Position numbers and translations under genes: made by a program | NCBI RefSeq assembly: GCF_014805625.2 | Contig: NW_023998416.1 | Location: forward strand, 12,402,472-12,466,471 | DNA: 64,000 nt | Reading direction: 5' to 3' | From: Glossina fuscipes | Taxonomy: Eukaryota; Arthropoda; Insecta; Diptera; Glossinidae | Notes under the pieces: generated by a model | What the model saw: only the letters and a program-made list of their open reading frames with translations | The model's database searches: none | What the model was told of the DNA's origin: nothing | Shown: positions 11,713 to 22,677 of the stretch, one piece after another | How the letters are laid out: the number at the start of each line of letters is the position of its first letter | How positions within the stretch are numbered: the stretch's first letter is position 1

Positions 11713-12990
11713 CAAAGAAGATACTACTGAAATACTATCCCTTTGGCTAATGATTAGAATAATTCATTAACTTTGAAAGCGAAGTCGGATAACTTAAGTG
11801 CAAGACTACAACTTTTTCAACTTTAATTTTTTTCAGTCAGCACTAACAACACTATTGGATAATAAACTTATACTATCTAACATTAGAAGCTATAAAAATA
11901 TATGTTTATTAACACTTACGACTATTTTGAAATTTTTAGAACTGCAAACCCCCCATAAATAACTCGAAATAACAAAAAATAGACTTGCCATACTTTCAAG
12001 ATGAACCACTCATATTACCTCGAAAATACGTTTTGCAAATTCATATATAAATCTTGTTCTGTGTGTGATTTCCTTTTTTTAAATTATTTCAAATCAGAAA
12101 AATTCATCTCAAAAGCAGTTTTAGAAAAAAGATCATCAAAAGAAAATTAAATTCTATTAATTAGAAAATAAAATTTGTATAATTTTTTAAAAGAAAAAAA
12201 AAACCGAATAAAAAGCTTCTTCTTCACATTTTGAATGCAGGCGTTGAATATGGGTTTCATAAGACATAAGCAAACCTTGTATGTTTTCACAAAGCACTAG
12301 TAATTAACCCAATTATAGAATGATAATTGGCTTTCTAAAATCTGCTACCTATGCTTAATAAGAGGCGCACTGGTATACAAATTACAATATATGTTGTTAT
12401 TTTATTTTATAACTATGTTAACTCTGACATGCATTTAAGTATGGTAAAGTCTTCTTAGAATTTTACCCAATGTTAATAATAATGTATACGTAGACGTTAA
12501 AGACTTTTCAGCAGGTTTTCAATCCAGCAAATTTTCATTTTATTCATTTAATATAATTTCTGGTCTCCTTTCTTTCTAAATTATATATTATTAGATCGAT
12601 TGCATAATTTATTATGCAATTATGCTTTTCACAAAACGTAATTGTAGCTGTTGTTGTTCTTGTTACTGTTGTTGTTTTTCTTGCGACTACGTAATGTTTG
12701 TTGTGTCTTCCGTACAATAACACGTTTTTCCCTCTCTCTCCGCTTGCAAGGTCTGCTGCACATACGTAGGTCGTGACTTCATTTAGCTTAAACATAATTG
12801 TGCAAACAAACGGAAGTAGTTTAAAGTAACCCTTTAGAGAGTTAAAACACACCTCAATTTATAATTTCCGTTTTCGTTTAGTGTTACAACGTTTGCCTGA
12901 CAGATAAATTTTTGTGAATAAGTAAAGATCTTGAAATGGTTACTGAAAATATATGCGAGTAGAAAAGATAGGTATATCTTTCTTACTCTT
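11713..12990. other. Noncoding host-like DNA
   Basis: No gene. A small perfect stem (TTGCATAA, loop TTTA, TTATGCAA) sits at about 12600-12619, beside ATGCAAT-type octamer-like motifs. Stretches of CTGTTGTTGTT near 12650-12680 are typical of fly noncoding DNA. The minus open frame at 12544-12852 is threonine-rich because of that repeat. Confidence 0.45.
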
Positions 12991-12994
12991 CACC

Positions 12995-13165
12995 TACAAG
13001 AACGTATCAATTCTGAATTAAACTTGTTTACACCTATGCCCGAGAATTGTGGCAAAACGTTTCTAACAATCAGAAGACAATCTTTAAGTATATATACCCG
13101 TGGCCGGTATCAAAGTACTAATCGATCTAAGTATGTCTGTCTGTTCGCAAGACCGAATGTATTTG
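12995..13165 (-). mobile_element. mini-me-type element M1 fragment
   Basis: On the minus strand one reads GAACAGACAGACATACTTAG, ATCGATTAG, ATATATACTTAAAGATTGTC, TTCTGATTGTTAGAAACG, TTTTGCCACAATTCTC. This is the M1 3' core in its usual order. The ends are worn. Confidence 0.55.
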
Positions 13166-13733
13166 TCTACCACTAATTAAACAAAGCCTTGGTGTCAAAT
13201 AAGGCAAAGACATGAAAAGTTGCCGGTTAGTATTGAAAATCAATCGATAGGACGAAAGACACGCCTACAACGTAAACTAACAACATCTCGGATTTCAAAA
13301 ACAAAAAATTGTTTCTTTCACATCATTACTCATAGAATACAATGAATAAAGTAATAAAATTTTTCAAGTATAGTCTATGATAGAGGTATGGAAAATATCG
13401 GCCACGCCCAACTAATATTATAATAGAGTTTCAAAATTTAATATTTTTTCGTTTACTTTTTCTTCTTTTTTTTTTTTTTGATATAAAAGTGTTGGGTATT
13501 AAAGTGTTCTGCTACAACCGAAGACAATTTGCTTATCCTGTTTCTTTTAGAAATTAATTACTTAATTATTTTGAAGAGTAACAATTTGCTTTGACTAGCA
13601 AGTTTCAAATTAGAAAGAACAAATAATATTTACTGCAAAATTTATACAACGATAATGATGCGAAGTTAAAACCTGAATTTGATTGCAACATATTCACTTA
13701 CTAATAGAGTTTTGTTAAAGCAAGTATAGTGCA
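13166..13733. other. Noncoding, unassigned
   Basis: No gene seen. It carries a T-run near 13469-13479 and ordinary AT-rich DNA. Confidence 0.4.
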
Positions 13734-13734
13734 A

Positions 13735-13950
13735 GGACAAGGCCCATTACTGAGTGCCGCACACACTTATCCGTATAAAGACTTTTCAACATAACAATAA
13801 GCTTTGGCAGCGGACGAGAAAGTGATCAGACCTGACATGATTTCCAAATCGGGTTACCAAGGTTAGATTCGGACTGAAGTTTACTCCCGTCCTTCCGCAT
13901 AGATCCGCGCAACTTAATACACCCTTGTCGAATAAGTGGTCTAGGGTATA
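13735..13950 (+). mobile_element. Second-type short element M2
   Basis: GAAAGTGATCAGACCTGACA and, at the right end, CATAGATCCGCGCAACTTAA, TACACCCTTGTCGAATAAGT, GGTCTAGGGTATAATC. The last two phrases form the family's terminal inverted phrase (TACCCTG...GTGG / CCAC...TAGGGTATA in intact copies). No coding capacity. Confidence 0.6.
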
Positions 13951-13984
13951 ATCAAAACTGTTTTCTTACCTTCGTATATATCGG

Positions 13985-14085
13985 AGAACAACATATTAGA
14001 TTTGCAACGCAAGTTGGTCGCAGCTATAGTGAGCGCTCGGTTATCGTTTGGTTACACATCCACCAGGCTATGCCTTCTCAATAGC
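13985..14085 (+). mobile_element. SINE-like fragment inside second-type DNA
   Basis: Contains GTCGCAGCTATAGTGAGCGC and CACATCCACCAGGCTATG, which match GTAGCTATAGTGACCGCTC at 29.5 kb and ACATCCACCAGGCAG at 57.9 kb. The head and poly-A tail are absent. It separates two stretches of M2 sequence, which suggests nested insertion. Confidence 0.45.
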
Positions 14086-14218
14086 GTTTTGTGTCTGGGC
14101 CAAAGCACATCGTTGTACCAAATAGACGTACAATCAAGATCGGTATAATAATCTCGCTAGAGTAGGTGTTTCACAAACCTGATATACCCTTGTACCACAA
14201 ATGGTATAGAATATAACT
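14086..14218 (+). mobile_element. Second-type short element M2 fragment
   Basis: Reads GTGTCTGGGCCAAAGCACAT then ATATACCCTTGTACCACAAA, TGGTATAGAATATA. The final phrase is the M2 terminal inverted sequence. Confidence 0.6.
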
Positions 14219-14479
14219 AGAGCTACCTAGTATTCGTATTGATCCTTTTGAGCTTTCGTGCTAAAATGAAATGGTTATAAGGCAAGTAATGTTCCAAAAT
14301 TTATCAAAGACCTTTAGTTGTATTAAAAGAGCTTTAAATACAAAATGGATTACTTCGATCTGCTATTTTCTGAAATTGCCATTATCGCAAGAATAAGGAC
14401 AGGAAAGTGAAATTGTACACAAATATTGGGAACCGAAATGGATGCCATCTGCCCGTAGGCGTATCCACAATCGACAAGA

Positions 14480-15262
14480 AACGAAAACAAGTAAGGAAGT
14501 TGTATTCGGTTGGGGCCGAATCTCACATACCCGCCATTATGTTTTACGGATTCTACTCTTCACTTCGGTACTTTTGTTTAGTGACCACATCGCTGGTATT
14601 ATTAAGAAAACATTTGTGGCGGTGTCTACCATATTCATTTTAAAATTAACCTATTTTCGGAGAGATAATATATCTTTATTTGAGAAGTGTGCGAAATGGT
14701 TTTAAACATTCTGTGTTGTTTGCCTTACGATAAATAAGCAAAAAACCTCAAAAAAGCGAAAAAAATAAAATCTAATTATTCATAACTTTGTGTCGGTATG
14801 GTCGATTGATTAAATTTTTGGAACTGAAGAGTGAACGTTTTTCCTATAATAAAAATGGAAAATTTCAGGTTTCCAATTTTAATAAAATCCGACTGACGAG
14901 CAAAAATCCAAAAATTTTTGTTAAAAAAACTGAGCTGCGTTCAGTTTACGCTCCACTAGTCGCTTCTGCTCTGACCAATTTTGCCCATTGTCAATAACAA
15001 ACTGCGCGCAGAAACTTTCAATGTCTCTACCTAATTGAAAGACGATATCTTCATTTTTGCGACCAGCAGAGTGCGAACAACACGCACGACGCAGACACAC
15101 AGAAGCACAGACGGACAGATATGGCTAAATCAACTCAGAATTTCACGCTGATCAAGAATATATACCTTACAGGGTTTCGGAAGCTCCTTTTTGGATGTTA
15201 TCTACATTATGGAAGAAAACAAAATGAGTTTACCCCCATCTTACAGTGGTGGATATAAGAAT
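14480..15262 (+). mobile_element. mini-me-type element M1, near full length
   Basis: Starts with AACAAGTAAGGAAGTTG then TATTCGGTTGGGGCCGAATC and CATACCCGCC. Ends with CACAGACGGACAGATATGGC, TAAATCAACTCAGAATTTCA, CTGATCAAGAATATATACC, TTTCGGAAGCTCCTTTTTGG and GTGGTGGATATAAG. About 780 bp, like the copy at 1.1 kb. The short open frames over its left part are shadows of repeat sequence. Confidence 0.75.
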
Positions 15263-16569
15263 CTTAAAGTTCATAAGTTTTTATCTCGTGAAGATATTTC
15301 AGAAAAACTGCTACTGAGACGCTTATATTAAGTGTGTACTCCGTATCACACAACTGGTGTGAATCTGTAAAGTGTGAAGTTGTGAACAGATTTAGTCTTG
15401 AAGTCGAGATCTTCTCGCATTTCTTTTGATTTAGTACCAAAGAATTGACTGAAGACCATCTAATTAAATTATTTAAATAAAGATGGACAGACAAGCTTTT
15501 GAATCGGTCTACCTCAAATAATTTCAAGTGTTATCCATATTCGCAAAACTTAACATACTATATATTATATGTGTGTTTCGAAAGCTGTTAAAATATATTA
15601 AAAATACTTCACGAAAGAAACACTTCAATATATGTGCAACGTTGCCGATCCGATTTCAGATGTTTAAAGCAAGCTAAGAAATAACGTTGTTAAGTTTTAG
15701 TTTTCTGTTAAAATTTTGAAGATCGTAAGGCCTTTAATATCTGCTATCGGGTCAGTAAACGTGCTGAGATGGAGGCTACGAAGGATGTATCAAGTTTTTT
15801 TAGAGAGCAGAAATTGTAGCTGACTAATTATGGTTTTCCAACTTAACCAATCGAACTAACTGTGTTTTGTATTTAACACAAGCATATTTTTCACAAGTTG
15901 TTAATGTGCCGCTTCATCTACTTCTCCACTATTCAGAGCGCTATTCCACCACAACTTCATACAGATTTCCATTTCACCTCCTTTAAGGCACATATGCAAT
16001 CATATTTCTATCATCTGAACCATTCACTTATTTGCACCGATCTGACAGTAATCCTTTTTCAATCCTTCCTCCTTGTACTCAACTGCTTCTGGGTTATAGC
16101 AGTTCATAATTAGTAGGCTGCATAAAAGACACAGAGCATTTAGAATAGCGCATATTAAGCATAGATAAAATAAATCTCTCGGTATTAAATTTTCAAGATT
16201 ATTGACTAATTCAAGTTAAGAGTAGAAAAGTTTAGCTTATAATCATTTCTGTTAAGAAGAACACGAAGAATTTTTACGCGCGAATAAATTTTTCATAAAA
16301 CACGCTATGCAGTAACAGTTTTAGCTATAACAAGAAGCATAATAAGCCGTCTTCCTGATCATTAGTGGCAACAAGAATGAATGGCAAAACCGTTTGCTGC
16401 ATGTATATGAAAATTGCGTACGACTATTGTTTTTATGTAAATTTGTTTTTTTGGCTGCTTGGCTGATTCTACATATATGCATGGATGTGCATGTCACCAT
16501 TTAACATAAATTGTTGCCAACTTGTCACAAATTAAAGATATTCATGTTTGTAGATATATACGCAGTCAA

Positions 16570-16571
<2 letters not shown>

Positions 16572-16604
<33 letters not shown>
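16572..16604. repeat. (CA)n microsatellite
   Basis: Uninterrupted alternating A/C of about 33 bases. Confidence 0.95.
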
Positions 16605-16605
<1 letters not shown>

Positions 16606-16748
16606 TTTCAAATACAAGCGTTTAAATGATTTTATAACATGAAATAACAAAAGGTGTTGACAACTCAAAACAATATAACAAAAATAAACGTCTCATGCTC
16701 ATGAAGGCAATGATGACTGACGGAGACGTTGACTATGACGACGATGGC

Positions 16749-16785
16749 ACATGCATGCACGCATGCATGCATGCCTGCTTGCATT
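16749..16785. repeat. (GCAT)n tetranucleotide repeat
   Basis: Repeated GCAT/GCAC units, self-complementary (alternating purine-pyrimidine), ending in GCCTGCTTGC. Confidence 0.85.
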
Positions 16786-16996
16786 TGTGGGATTTTAGTA
16801 TTGCCATGAAAATCAGCCAACAGACATATAACTGAAAGACGGTTTTAATAACAGCTTTCGTGTATCATTTCAACCGCTGTCTAATGTTCGTCTTGTGCGC
16901 TTGTGTTTCTCGATTGAACTTGCCTTTTATGCTTTAGATTGTAAGCACAAGTAACATAAATTGAGAATTGTCAACTTGAATTGGCGTTGTGAAGCA

Positions 16997-16997
<1 letters not shown>

Positions 16998-17027
<30 letters not shown>

Positions 17028-17030
17028 TCG
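16998..17030 (+). repeat. (TCG)n trinucleotide repeat
   Basis: Ten TCG units with one TCA near the end. GC-rich in an AT-rich neighbourhood. Confidence 0.9.
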
Positions 17031-17739
17031 TATTGTACGCGTTGTTGGTGTTGCTTGTTAGTAACGTTTAAGGCGTTATTTGCGTGGGGAGAGCTTAATT
17101 CTTCTAATGGCTTGGCAGTTATAACAATGTGGGTTTTTCTTCGGTGCGGCTTGGTTTTGAGGTTGGAATTAAAATAAGTTTTGATTTGCATGAAAATGCA
17201 AATATTTGTTGAAATTTTTAACATTATTCGCACCCAAATTTCATTATAAAATATTTGAAAGGGTTTCTTAAAGAAAATTAGAAGCATTTTCCAATTAATT
17301 AGAATTTTTGCTTGCAAAAGACTTAAACTTAGTCTTTTACTTTTACATCAAAGACTTAAGTATCGCTTTTTAATTAATTGATAAAATTCAATATTTTTTG
17401 TCACGTTTTGTTACACTTTCAATTAAAAAATTATCATACATTTATATACATATATATATGTATATGTATACTGTTACATATATTGCTCATCTATTTCAAA
17501 ACTTTTTTCTTAACATTTTTCTCTCGTCTAACAATAATGTTTGACAAACTTTTCAAGTTGCCTTTACGCTACCGCTACTTGGAATGAAAGCCTGCTACTG
17601 TTGTCGATTCTCTTACAACGCTACAACCGGTTTAGATAAAACAACTTCTCATGACGTCACAAAATAGTTTCTCAATTTATCATACTAAGTATCGATTTTT
17701 GATTCATTTTGATATTTACAGTGTGAGTTGGAAAACAAT

Positions 17740-17942
17740 ATCAACGCAGGCTCAAATCTCAGTACAATGGGGATTGCATGGCTGCAGTTACAGTATAACA
17801 CAGACTTGGCAGGCAACCGTTAGGCAGCGCTCACTGCCTATCTTTTTCTCTTTCTTTTCTTGTTTCTGCTTATCACGGTGTTACTCAGGGGAATATCCCG
17901 TGAGTAACGGGGATTGAAAAAGGAAAAAAAAAAAAAAAAAGT
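17740..17942 (+). mobile_element. SINE-like element, variant copy
   Basis: A B-box-like GGCTCAAATCTCAG phrase near 17750 is followed by CATGGCTGCAGTTACAGTAT, a pyrimidine-rich stretch, GTGTTACTCAGGGGAATATC, CCGTGAGTAACGGGG and a poly-A run (17923-17940). The order head - pyrimidine stretch - TGTTAC phrase - poly-A follows the SINE-like copies at 29.4 and 57.8 kb, but the 3' phrase differs and more resembles 22.4-22.5 kb. It may be a subfamily. Confidence 0.45.
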
Positions 17943-18720
17943 CATGCTTCATGTGTAAAGTAGGGAAAATATTTCAATAGGCAGAGTATCTAAGTTTCGT
18001 TTTATATGACAGAAGATTTTCTATGTCTTTTCTGTACTCTTGTCCTGTATTTGCTACGGTTAGGTTGGGAAAAAATTTTCAATTAATTACAAAACTTCAC
18101 CTTTATGAAATACTTGGCGAGTTTGTGAGTTTTTCATAGTTTATGCTTCCTTTTCAACCGAAAGGAGAAAGAAAAAGAATTTTTGTTTTATTAACAGTAT
18201 TCCATAACGTTGTGTTGGTAATTGCGGTAACAATGAAAGTGCTGCAATTGGTTGCTTGGTTCCTGCTTTTTAGGAAACGTTACTTTTTCTTCATCTCTCA
18301 TTTCTTTTTACACAATTCTGTACTCACCACCGTAGGCAACATTTATTTCTTTATATCGTATGCAACGCTTCATGTAATGTCACGGTTACTCATTTGCATC
18401 ACTCACGATCTTATGTTGAAAATTGTATATATCTCCGCGATCGACGTAAACGGTTTAGCAAAATAAGTCCAAACTTAAATTTATTGCCGCGCATTCTAAT
18501 ATCCTTAAAGTCCTCTCCCAAGCTATACCTGGTCAATTTCCCTTTTTAACTAGTTGTACGCCCGTCTTGCTATATAATTTTATTTCAAATAATGTTTAAA
18601 TCAAATTAGTTACATAATGTGTTGGATAAGAGAAAACAAAGTAAACCAATAACAACAACGTTTGCCAAGCGATAATAAAATATATTTGAAATAATAAGAA
18701 AAGATTAAAAATAAAAGAAA
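17943..18720. other. Noncoding, unassigned
   Basis: The open frame at 18143-18466 (107 residues) is rich in F and L but lacks any motif I know. No splice sites or neighbours support it. Confidence 0.35.
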
Positions 18721-18825
18721 TATTGGGGCATTAAGGATGAAATTTGTAGACAAGAGGTCATGTGCAATTTTAAGTTGTAAGAGTTTAATCTCTTATCTTC
18801 AAATTTCATCCTTGACGACCCAATA
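18721..18825 (+). ncRNA. Candidate long RNA hairpin (miRNA-precursor-like or MITE)
   Basis: Arms 18721-18756 and 18790-18825 are inverted copies. Of 36 paired positions, 31 are Watson-Crick and one is G:U, with four mismatches; the loop is 33 bases (18757-18789). The longest perfect segment pairs AAGGATGAAATTTG with CAAATTTCATCCTT. Size and near-perfect pairing resemble an insect miRNA precursor, but a short inverted-repeat transposable element is equally possible. I do not recognise either arm as a known miRNA. Confidence 0.4.
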
Positions 18826-19588
18826 AAATTAATTTTAGAATTTTCTCAACAAAAAGTTTCATATCACTCAATAAGTTCGAAGGAAGCGCGGTCATCCCAC
18901 AGGCCATTCCACGAGCTTATTTAGTGATGTTTTGGATGCAGATAGTACGAAATTTATTTAGAATAAAAACAAAAATTTTATGCGGCTTAAGACGATGTAC
19001 TTCATTATGAACTGCACAATAGATCCGTTTTAAGATTGTATTTCTAATTCCGAAATGTTAGACATGTTTTTTAGTACAAAAGTTCACATTTCTCGATGTC
19101 AATATATTAAGGAACTACACCGAGGCAGAAAAATTTTGGGTAAAAAATTGTACTACATTTTCGCTTAAAGGAATTATTAAAGCTGGCCTGCACAGATCTA
19201 TTAATTTCAGCTAAGCTAGAGGATCTAACATCCTTATAGTGTAAAATGATCAAATCGAAGTTCAATCACAATTCACGAAATCAATCTGTTTTAAGTGCTT
19301 GGATATAGTATTAAAAAAGTAAGGGAAAGATAAAAAATATAAAATAATTAGGTCCGTAGATGACTTGGTGTCAACGATTAGAAGAATTCCACAAAAGTGT
19401 TAAGTGCTCTTCATTTTAATCACCGCGAGTTTGTCGCAAATTTTACAGATGCAAGTTGGCAGTTTCATGATCTAGAGCACATACTCTCCGTCAGCCAAAT
19501 GCAACAACAATTTGGTCTACTTTCACGTAATGCTATAAATTTGAAAATGGTTCTCGAAAAATGCTTGATCTTTACTATTTTATGAATA
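18826..19588. other. Noncoding, unassigned
   Basis: No recognised gene. The open frame at 19397-19585 lies just upstream of the family E homology and might belong to the same old element, but no motif supports that. Confidence 0.35.
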
Positions 19589-19589
19589 T

Positions 19590-20040
19590 ATCTTTAAAGA
19601 GGCGAAGCCACTGTTGATTCTTCAGAAAAAATATTTGTTATTATCGTCGAAGTAGATGCTTTGAAAGTTCGGGAATAACTTGAAAAAGTTGCTTATCTAA
19701 AGGAAATTTATCCTTGTTGTGGACTTTTTCTCCAAAAACGAAGAGAAAGTTGTCCGTCTCTTAAATAAATTCGTGCTGGGAAGTTATACGTTCATGTCAT
19801 ATCTGCTCATTTCCAATTTGTCTAATACGCTAACAGATAGCTATAGGAAGCATTTTGTTTACTTAGCAGCATCTTCAAGCAGAAATACCTTAGTATAGTT
19901 TGCATTATGACGACTTAAAAGTTTGAGATGAGGATTTTGATGTCCCTTACAAATTCAGCTATCGAGTTCTTTTCCCTGTCACTTCATAATTGCGTAAAGA
20001 GTAAGAGACGTGATTCCATTTTTGGAAAATGTATCAAAAT
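19590..20040 (+). repeat. Dispersed repeat family E, copy 1
   Basis: Shares ordered phrases with 35510-35880: TAGATGCTTTGAA, GCTGGGAAGTTATACGTTC, AATTTGTCTAATACGCTAAC, AGATAGC, TAAAAGTTTGAGATGAGGAT, TTTTGATG, TTCAGCTATCGAGTT. One frame from about 19725 stays open for some 60 codons across the best-conserved part, so the source may have been coding. No domain is recognised. Confidence 0.5.
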
Positions 20041-20079
20041 CACTACGACAAAAAACAAGTAAAAGCACTATAGCCCTGC

Positions 20080-20310
20080 AACACCCTACAGTCATTTATA
20101 TGATTTTTCAAAACAAGGCGTTATAAAGAAAGTGATCGAAACTGTTGTCCGATCTGAAACATTTTCATAAGCATTTGTTCTTGGGCTAATGTGTCAAATG
20201 TGATCAAATTATTGCAAAAATTTGCGATCTATAGAGTAAACACAAGAAAAGAAGACGGACAGATGGACACACATGTGTTAATGGGTCTGTAGCCGCTGTT
20301 CGTACGGCAT
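20080..20310 (+). mobile_element. Second-type short element M2
   Basis: GCCCTGCAACACCCTACAGT, CATTTATATGATTTTTCAAA, ACAAGGCGTTATAAAG, GTTCTTGGGCTAATG and AAGACGGACAGATGGACAC follow in the order of the copy at 55.3 kb. The 3' terminal phrase is not present. Confidence 0.6.
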
Positions 20311-21984
20311 TCTTTCCTTGTATTTTAAATGACTTTGCAGTTTTTTCAATAACTTTGAAAGGATCACTGTAAGCAATGTTTAATTGGACTTCAATGAAAT
20401 GCATGATCACTTGATTTCTTAAGACTTGTGGAATATATAAATTGGAAAACGGTACACGATATATAACAATATATTACCGCATATTATGAGTAGTTCGTCG
20501 TAAAACTATGAGTACTTCTTCAATGCTTTTAGTTGTCTCCGCAAATGGTTTCGCACATGTGCTAGCCAGAGCCATTTAACGCTTTCGTGGCGACGTATCA
20601 GTGCCATATTTTATCCCACTCAACCGTTGTAAACCAATAAATGATTGCCGTATGTGGTCCACGTCAGTCGCTGTCACCGATGCATATAGATACTACACGT
20701 CACGGGAGAGTTAACATTTCTATGAAAATGATCGTGATCGTGATCGGTTCAATGACGTATTTGATATAAACAGGAAAGATTCACACTACAAGAGTATCGT
20801 TTTCCTATATCTTTACTTTGCAAGAATCCGGTTCCAAATGTATATTTTTTTCAAATATGATCTATTTTGTATATTTTTCAGATTTAATTTGCTGTTCTCA
20901 GCGTTGCTGTGGAAAATTTTTGACTTTATTAAAAAATAGAAAAACTACAACGTCGCCGTTCCCTGCGCGCGTATATTATAAAGAATAGAACAACGTATGC
21001 TACAGTAGACTCGCAAGCGTAGTGTATCGTATGCAGCCATTATTGCTTCTATTGCTTTTGTTGTAATATCTGTCTGCACGAAAGGATATTGTATTTAACC
21101 GCTCTCAAACAACCCGCTCGGCAATATTACATTATGCGGTAAGTTTTTGTTTATTTATCTTTTCACCATTTTTTCGTTTTTTTTTTTTTTTTGTTTTTTT
21201 GTATCCTTTTCCTGCTACAAGCACTTCATATTCTTTTTATTAAGTTTATTTAAAATAAACCTTTGATGGTGAATAAACAATAAAGCATTTTCAGCTACAA
21301 AAGTTTCAATTTTTGCATTTTTTTTTTCTTTCTTTTTGTACTTCTTAATTTACATGATTTAACTGAAATAATTCTTTTGAAAAAAAAGTAGCAGACATTG
21401 CAAAAACATAACAGAAATTTTATTAGAGGTTATTAACTCATTTTTATTTGAAAGCAGATTAGAATTTAAAAACTTGATAATAACGTACTACACAACAAGA
21501 GCAGTTACTTGGAATGAATTGCATACAGCTCTTCGGATGTGGAATAAAACAAAGCGTTTCATTCAACATGAAAGAATGATTTTAATGTCAGAAGATTTTC
21601 CTCCTTGCTTGTAAGGCAGAAAGAATCTGTTAATAATTAGGTTTGTTAACCAATGCTGACTTAGACCTTAGTTGACTTGTTACCTATAAATGAAATGTTG
21701 CTTTAAATTATGTTTAAAAATGCATTTTCTTGCAATATGGACAAAGTCACGCTAAACAAGGGGTTAGAATGGCACCTTGAATATCTGTGGTTTACTTAAG
21801 CAATTATAAGAAACTCGAATGTCCTCACTTGAAAATATTAGTTATGATTGCAGGTGCCCTCTATGTTGGACAATCCGGAAATTTTTTTAGGTCGTTTCCC
21901 GACACCAGATAGTTAGACAGATAATTAGGATTATTTATAAAAAACATTCAAAGTGATCGGTTATGTTATAGTAGCGAGACGTAA
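20311..21984. other. Noncoding, with a possible promoter/first exon
   Basis: No coding gene. A TATAAAG, an initiator-like phrase and a strong splice donor lie at 20977-21144 (separate entry). Poly-T runs near 21177-21192 and 21319. GATCGTGATCGTGATCGG near 20728 is a short tandem repeat. Confidence 0.4.
20977..21144 (+). promoter_or_regulatory. Possible TATA promoter, short first exon and splice donor
   Basis: TATAAAG at 20977-20983 is followed 27 bases on by ACAGTA (A at 21004), initiator-like for flies (TCAGTY). A less AT-rich stretch runs to GCG|GTAAGTTTTT, a near-consensus donor with GT at 21139-21140. The ATG at 21134 is two codons from the donor and would not by itself give a useful start, so any exon would be untranslated. 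An acceptor-like TATTTTTCAG lies upstream at 20880, so an internal exon is an alternative. Inference from motifs only. Confidence 0.25.
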
Positions 21985-22290
21985 GTAAGACTTGGAAGAC
22001 CATAGTAAACATGTAAGACGTGGTTTAACTTTCTATTTCAAAAAAGATGAAAGACCTGCAGAAGTGCATAGAGCAATGTTTGCTATATATGGGATTAACG
22101 CTGTACCAGAACGAACTTGTCAAAATTGGTTTGCGAAATATCGGCTTTGAAACTTTCAGTGAAAGCTTTACCGCGTTCTGGTAGGCCAACTTTGATTAAA
22201 GCTGATCGCTGCATAACGATTCGTGAGACTGCAGAATAACTTAATTTATGCATAACAAGTTCATGCCTTCTATAAAAAAAAATCATTTTA
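21985..22290 (+). pseudogene. Degraded mariner transposase, N-terminal part
   Basis: From about 22015 one frame reads YFKKDERPAEVHRAMFAIYG followed by VPERTCQNWFAKYR. This is the N-terminal helix-turn-helix region of mariner transposases (family motif: FKKG, AAE.HR, YG, ER.C..WF..F). After the stop at 22147 the reading continues in another frame as LPRSGRPTLIKADRC and ITIRETAE, the GRP linker and second helix-turn-helix. There are at least one frameshift and further stops. The catalytic DDD domain is absent. An old dead copy; terminal repeats were not found. Confidence 0.75.
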
Positions 22291-22429
22291 TATTATAGTG
22301 AAAAACCACAAGTAATTTTCGGACTACCTAATAGAATTTTTTTAATAACAAAAAAATGCGTCAGTATATGCGCTTTCAAGAGTATGTATAGCGTACGTGC
22401 TCATAGTGAATGACCAGTAGTCAAAGGCG

Positions 22430-22548
22430 ATTAGGCACACATCCACCATACTACGGCCATTTGTCGCATCTTTGTCGTGTTACACCTGTAGGAGACGTAC
22501 CCCGTGAGGGGTTAGTCGCATTAATAAATAGGAAAAATGTTGATGAAA
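22430..22548 (+). mobile_element. SINE-like 3' fragment
   Basis: Contains ACACATCCACCATACTACGG, TCGTGTTACACCTGTAGGAG, ACGTACCCCGTGAGGGGTTA and GTCGC before an A-rich tail, matching the order of the 3' half at 17.8-17.9 kb (GTGTTACTCAGGGGAATATC, CCGTGAGTAACGGGG). The head is missing. Confidence 0.4.
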
Positions 22549-22647
22549 TTAAAAGAAAGAATGGATCGTAATGAGGGAAGTTTTCCAAAGTTATTAGAAA
22601 GTCTTGTGAATAGCTCAGATCATTTAGACAAATGTGGCAGCAGGATA

Positions 22648-22677
22648 GGGGCTAGGGGCTAGGGATAGGGATAAGGG
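22648..22677 (+). repeat. G-run tandem repeat with G-quadruplex pattern
   Basis: Five G-runs of 3-4 bases are separated by CTA, CTA, ATA and ATAA. This satisfies the G3+N1-7 rule on the + strand, very rare in such AT-rich DNA. It looks like a short tandem of a GGGNTA-type unit. Confidence 0.7.

Larger units (their letters stand above)
15263..17735. other. Noncoding host-like DNA with microsatellites
   Basis: No gene. The stretch 16370-17180 has the look of unique host DNA: CA repeat, CATG-rich tract, (TCG)n. The 127-residue minus frame at 16934-17317 is only a reading of the (TCG)n tract as poly-aspartate, so it is rejected. Confidence 0.5.

Noticed and set aside
16934..17317. 127-residue minus-strand open frame with a run of aspartates
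   Set aside because: The aspartates are the (TCG)n microsatellite read backwards; the rest has no motif.
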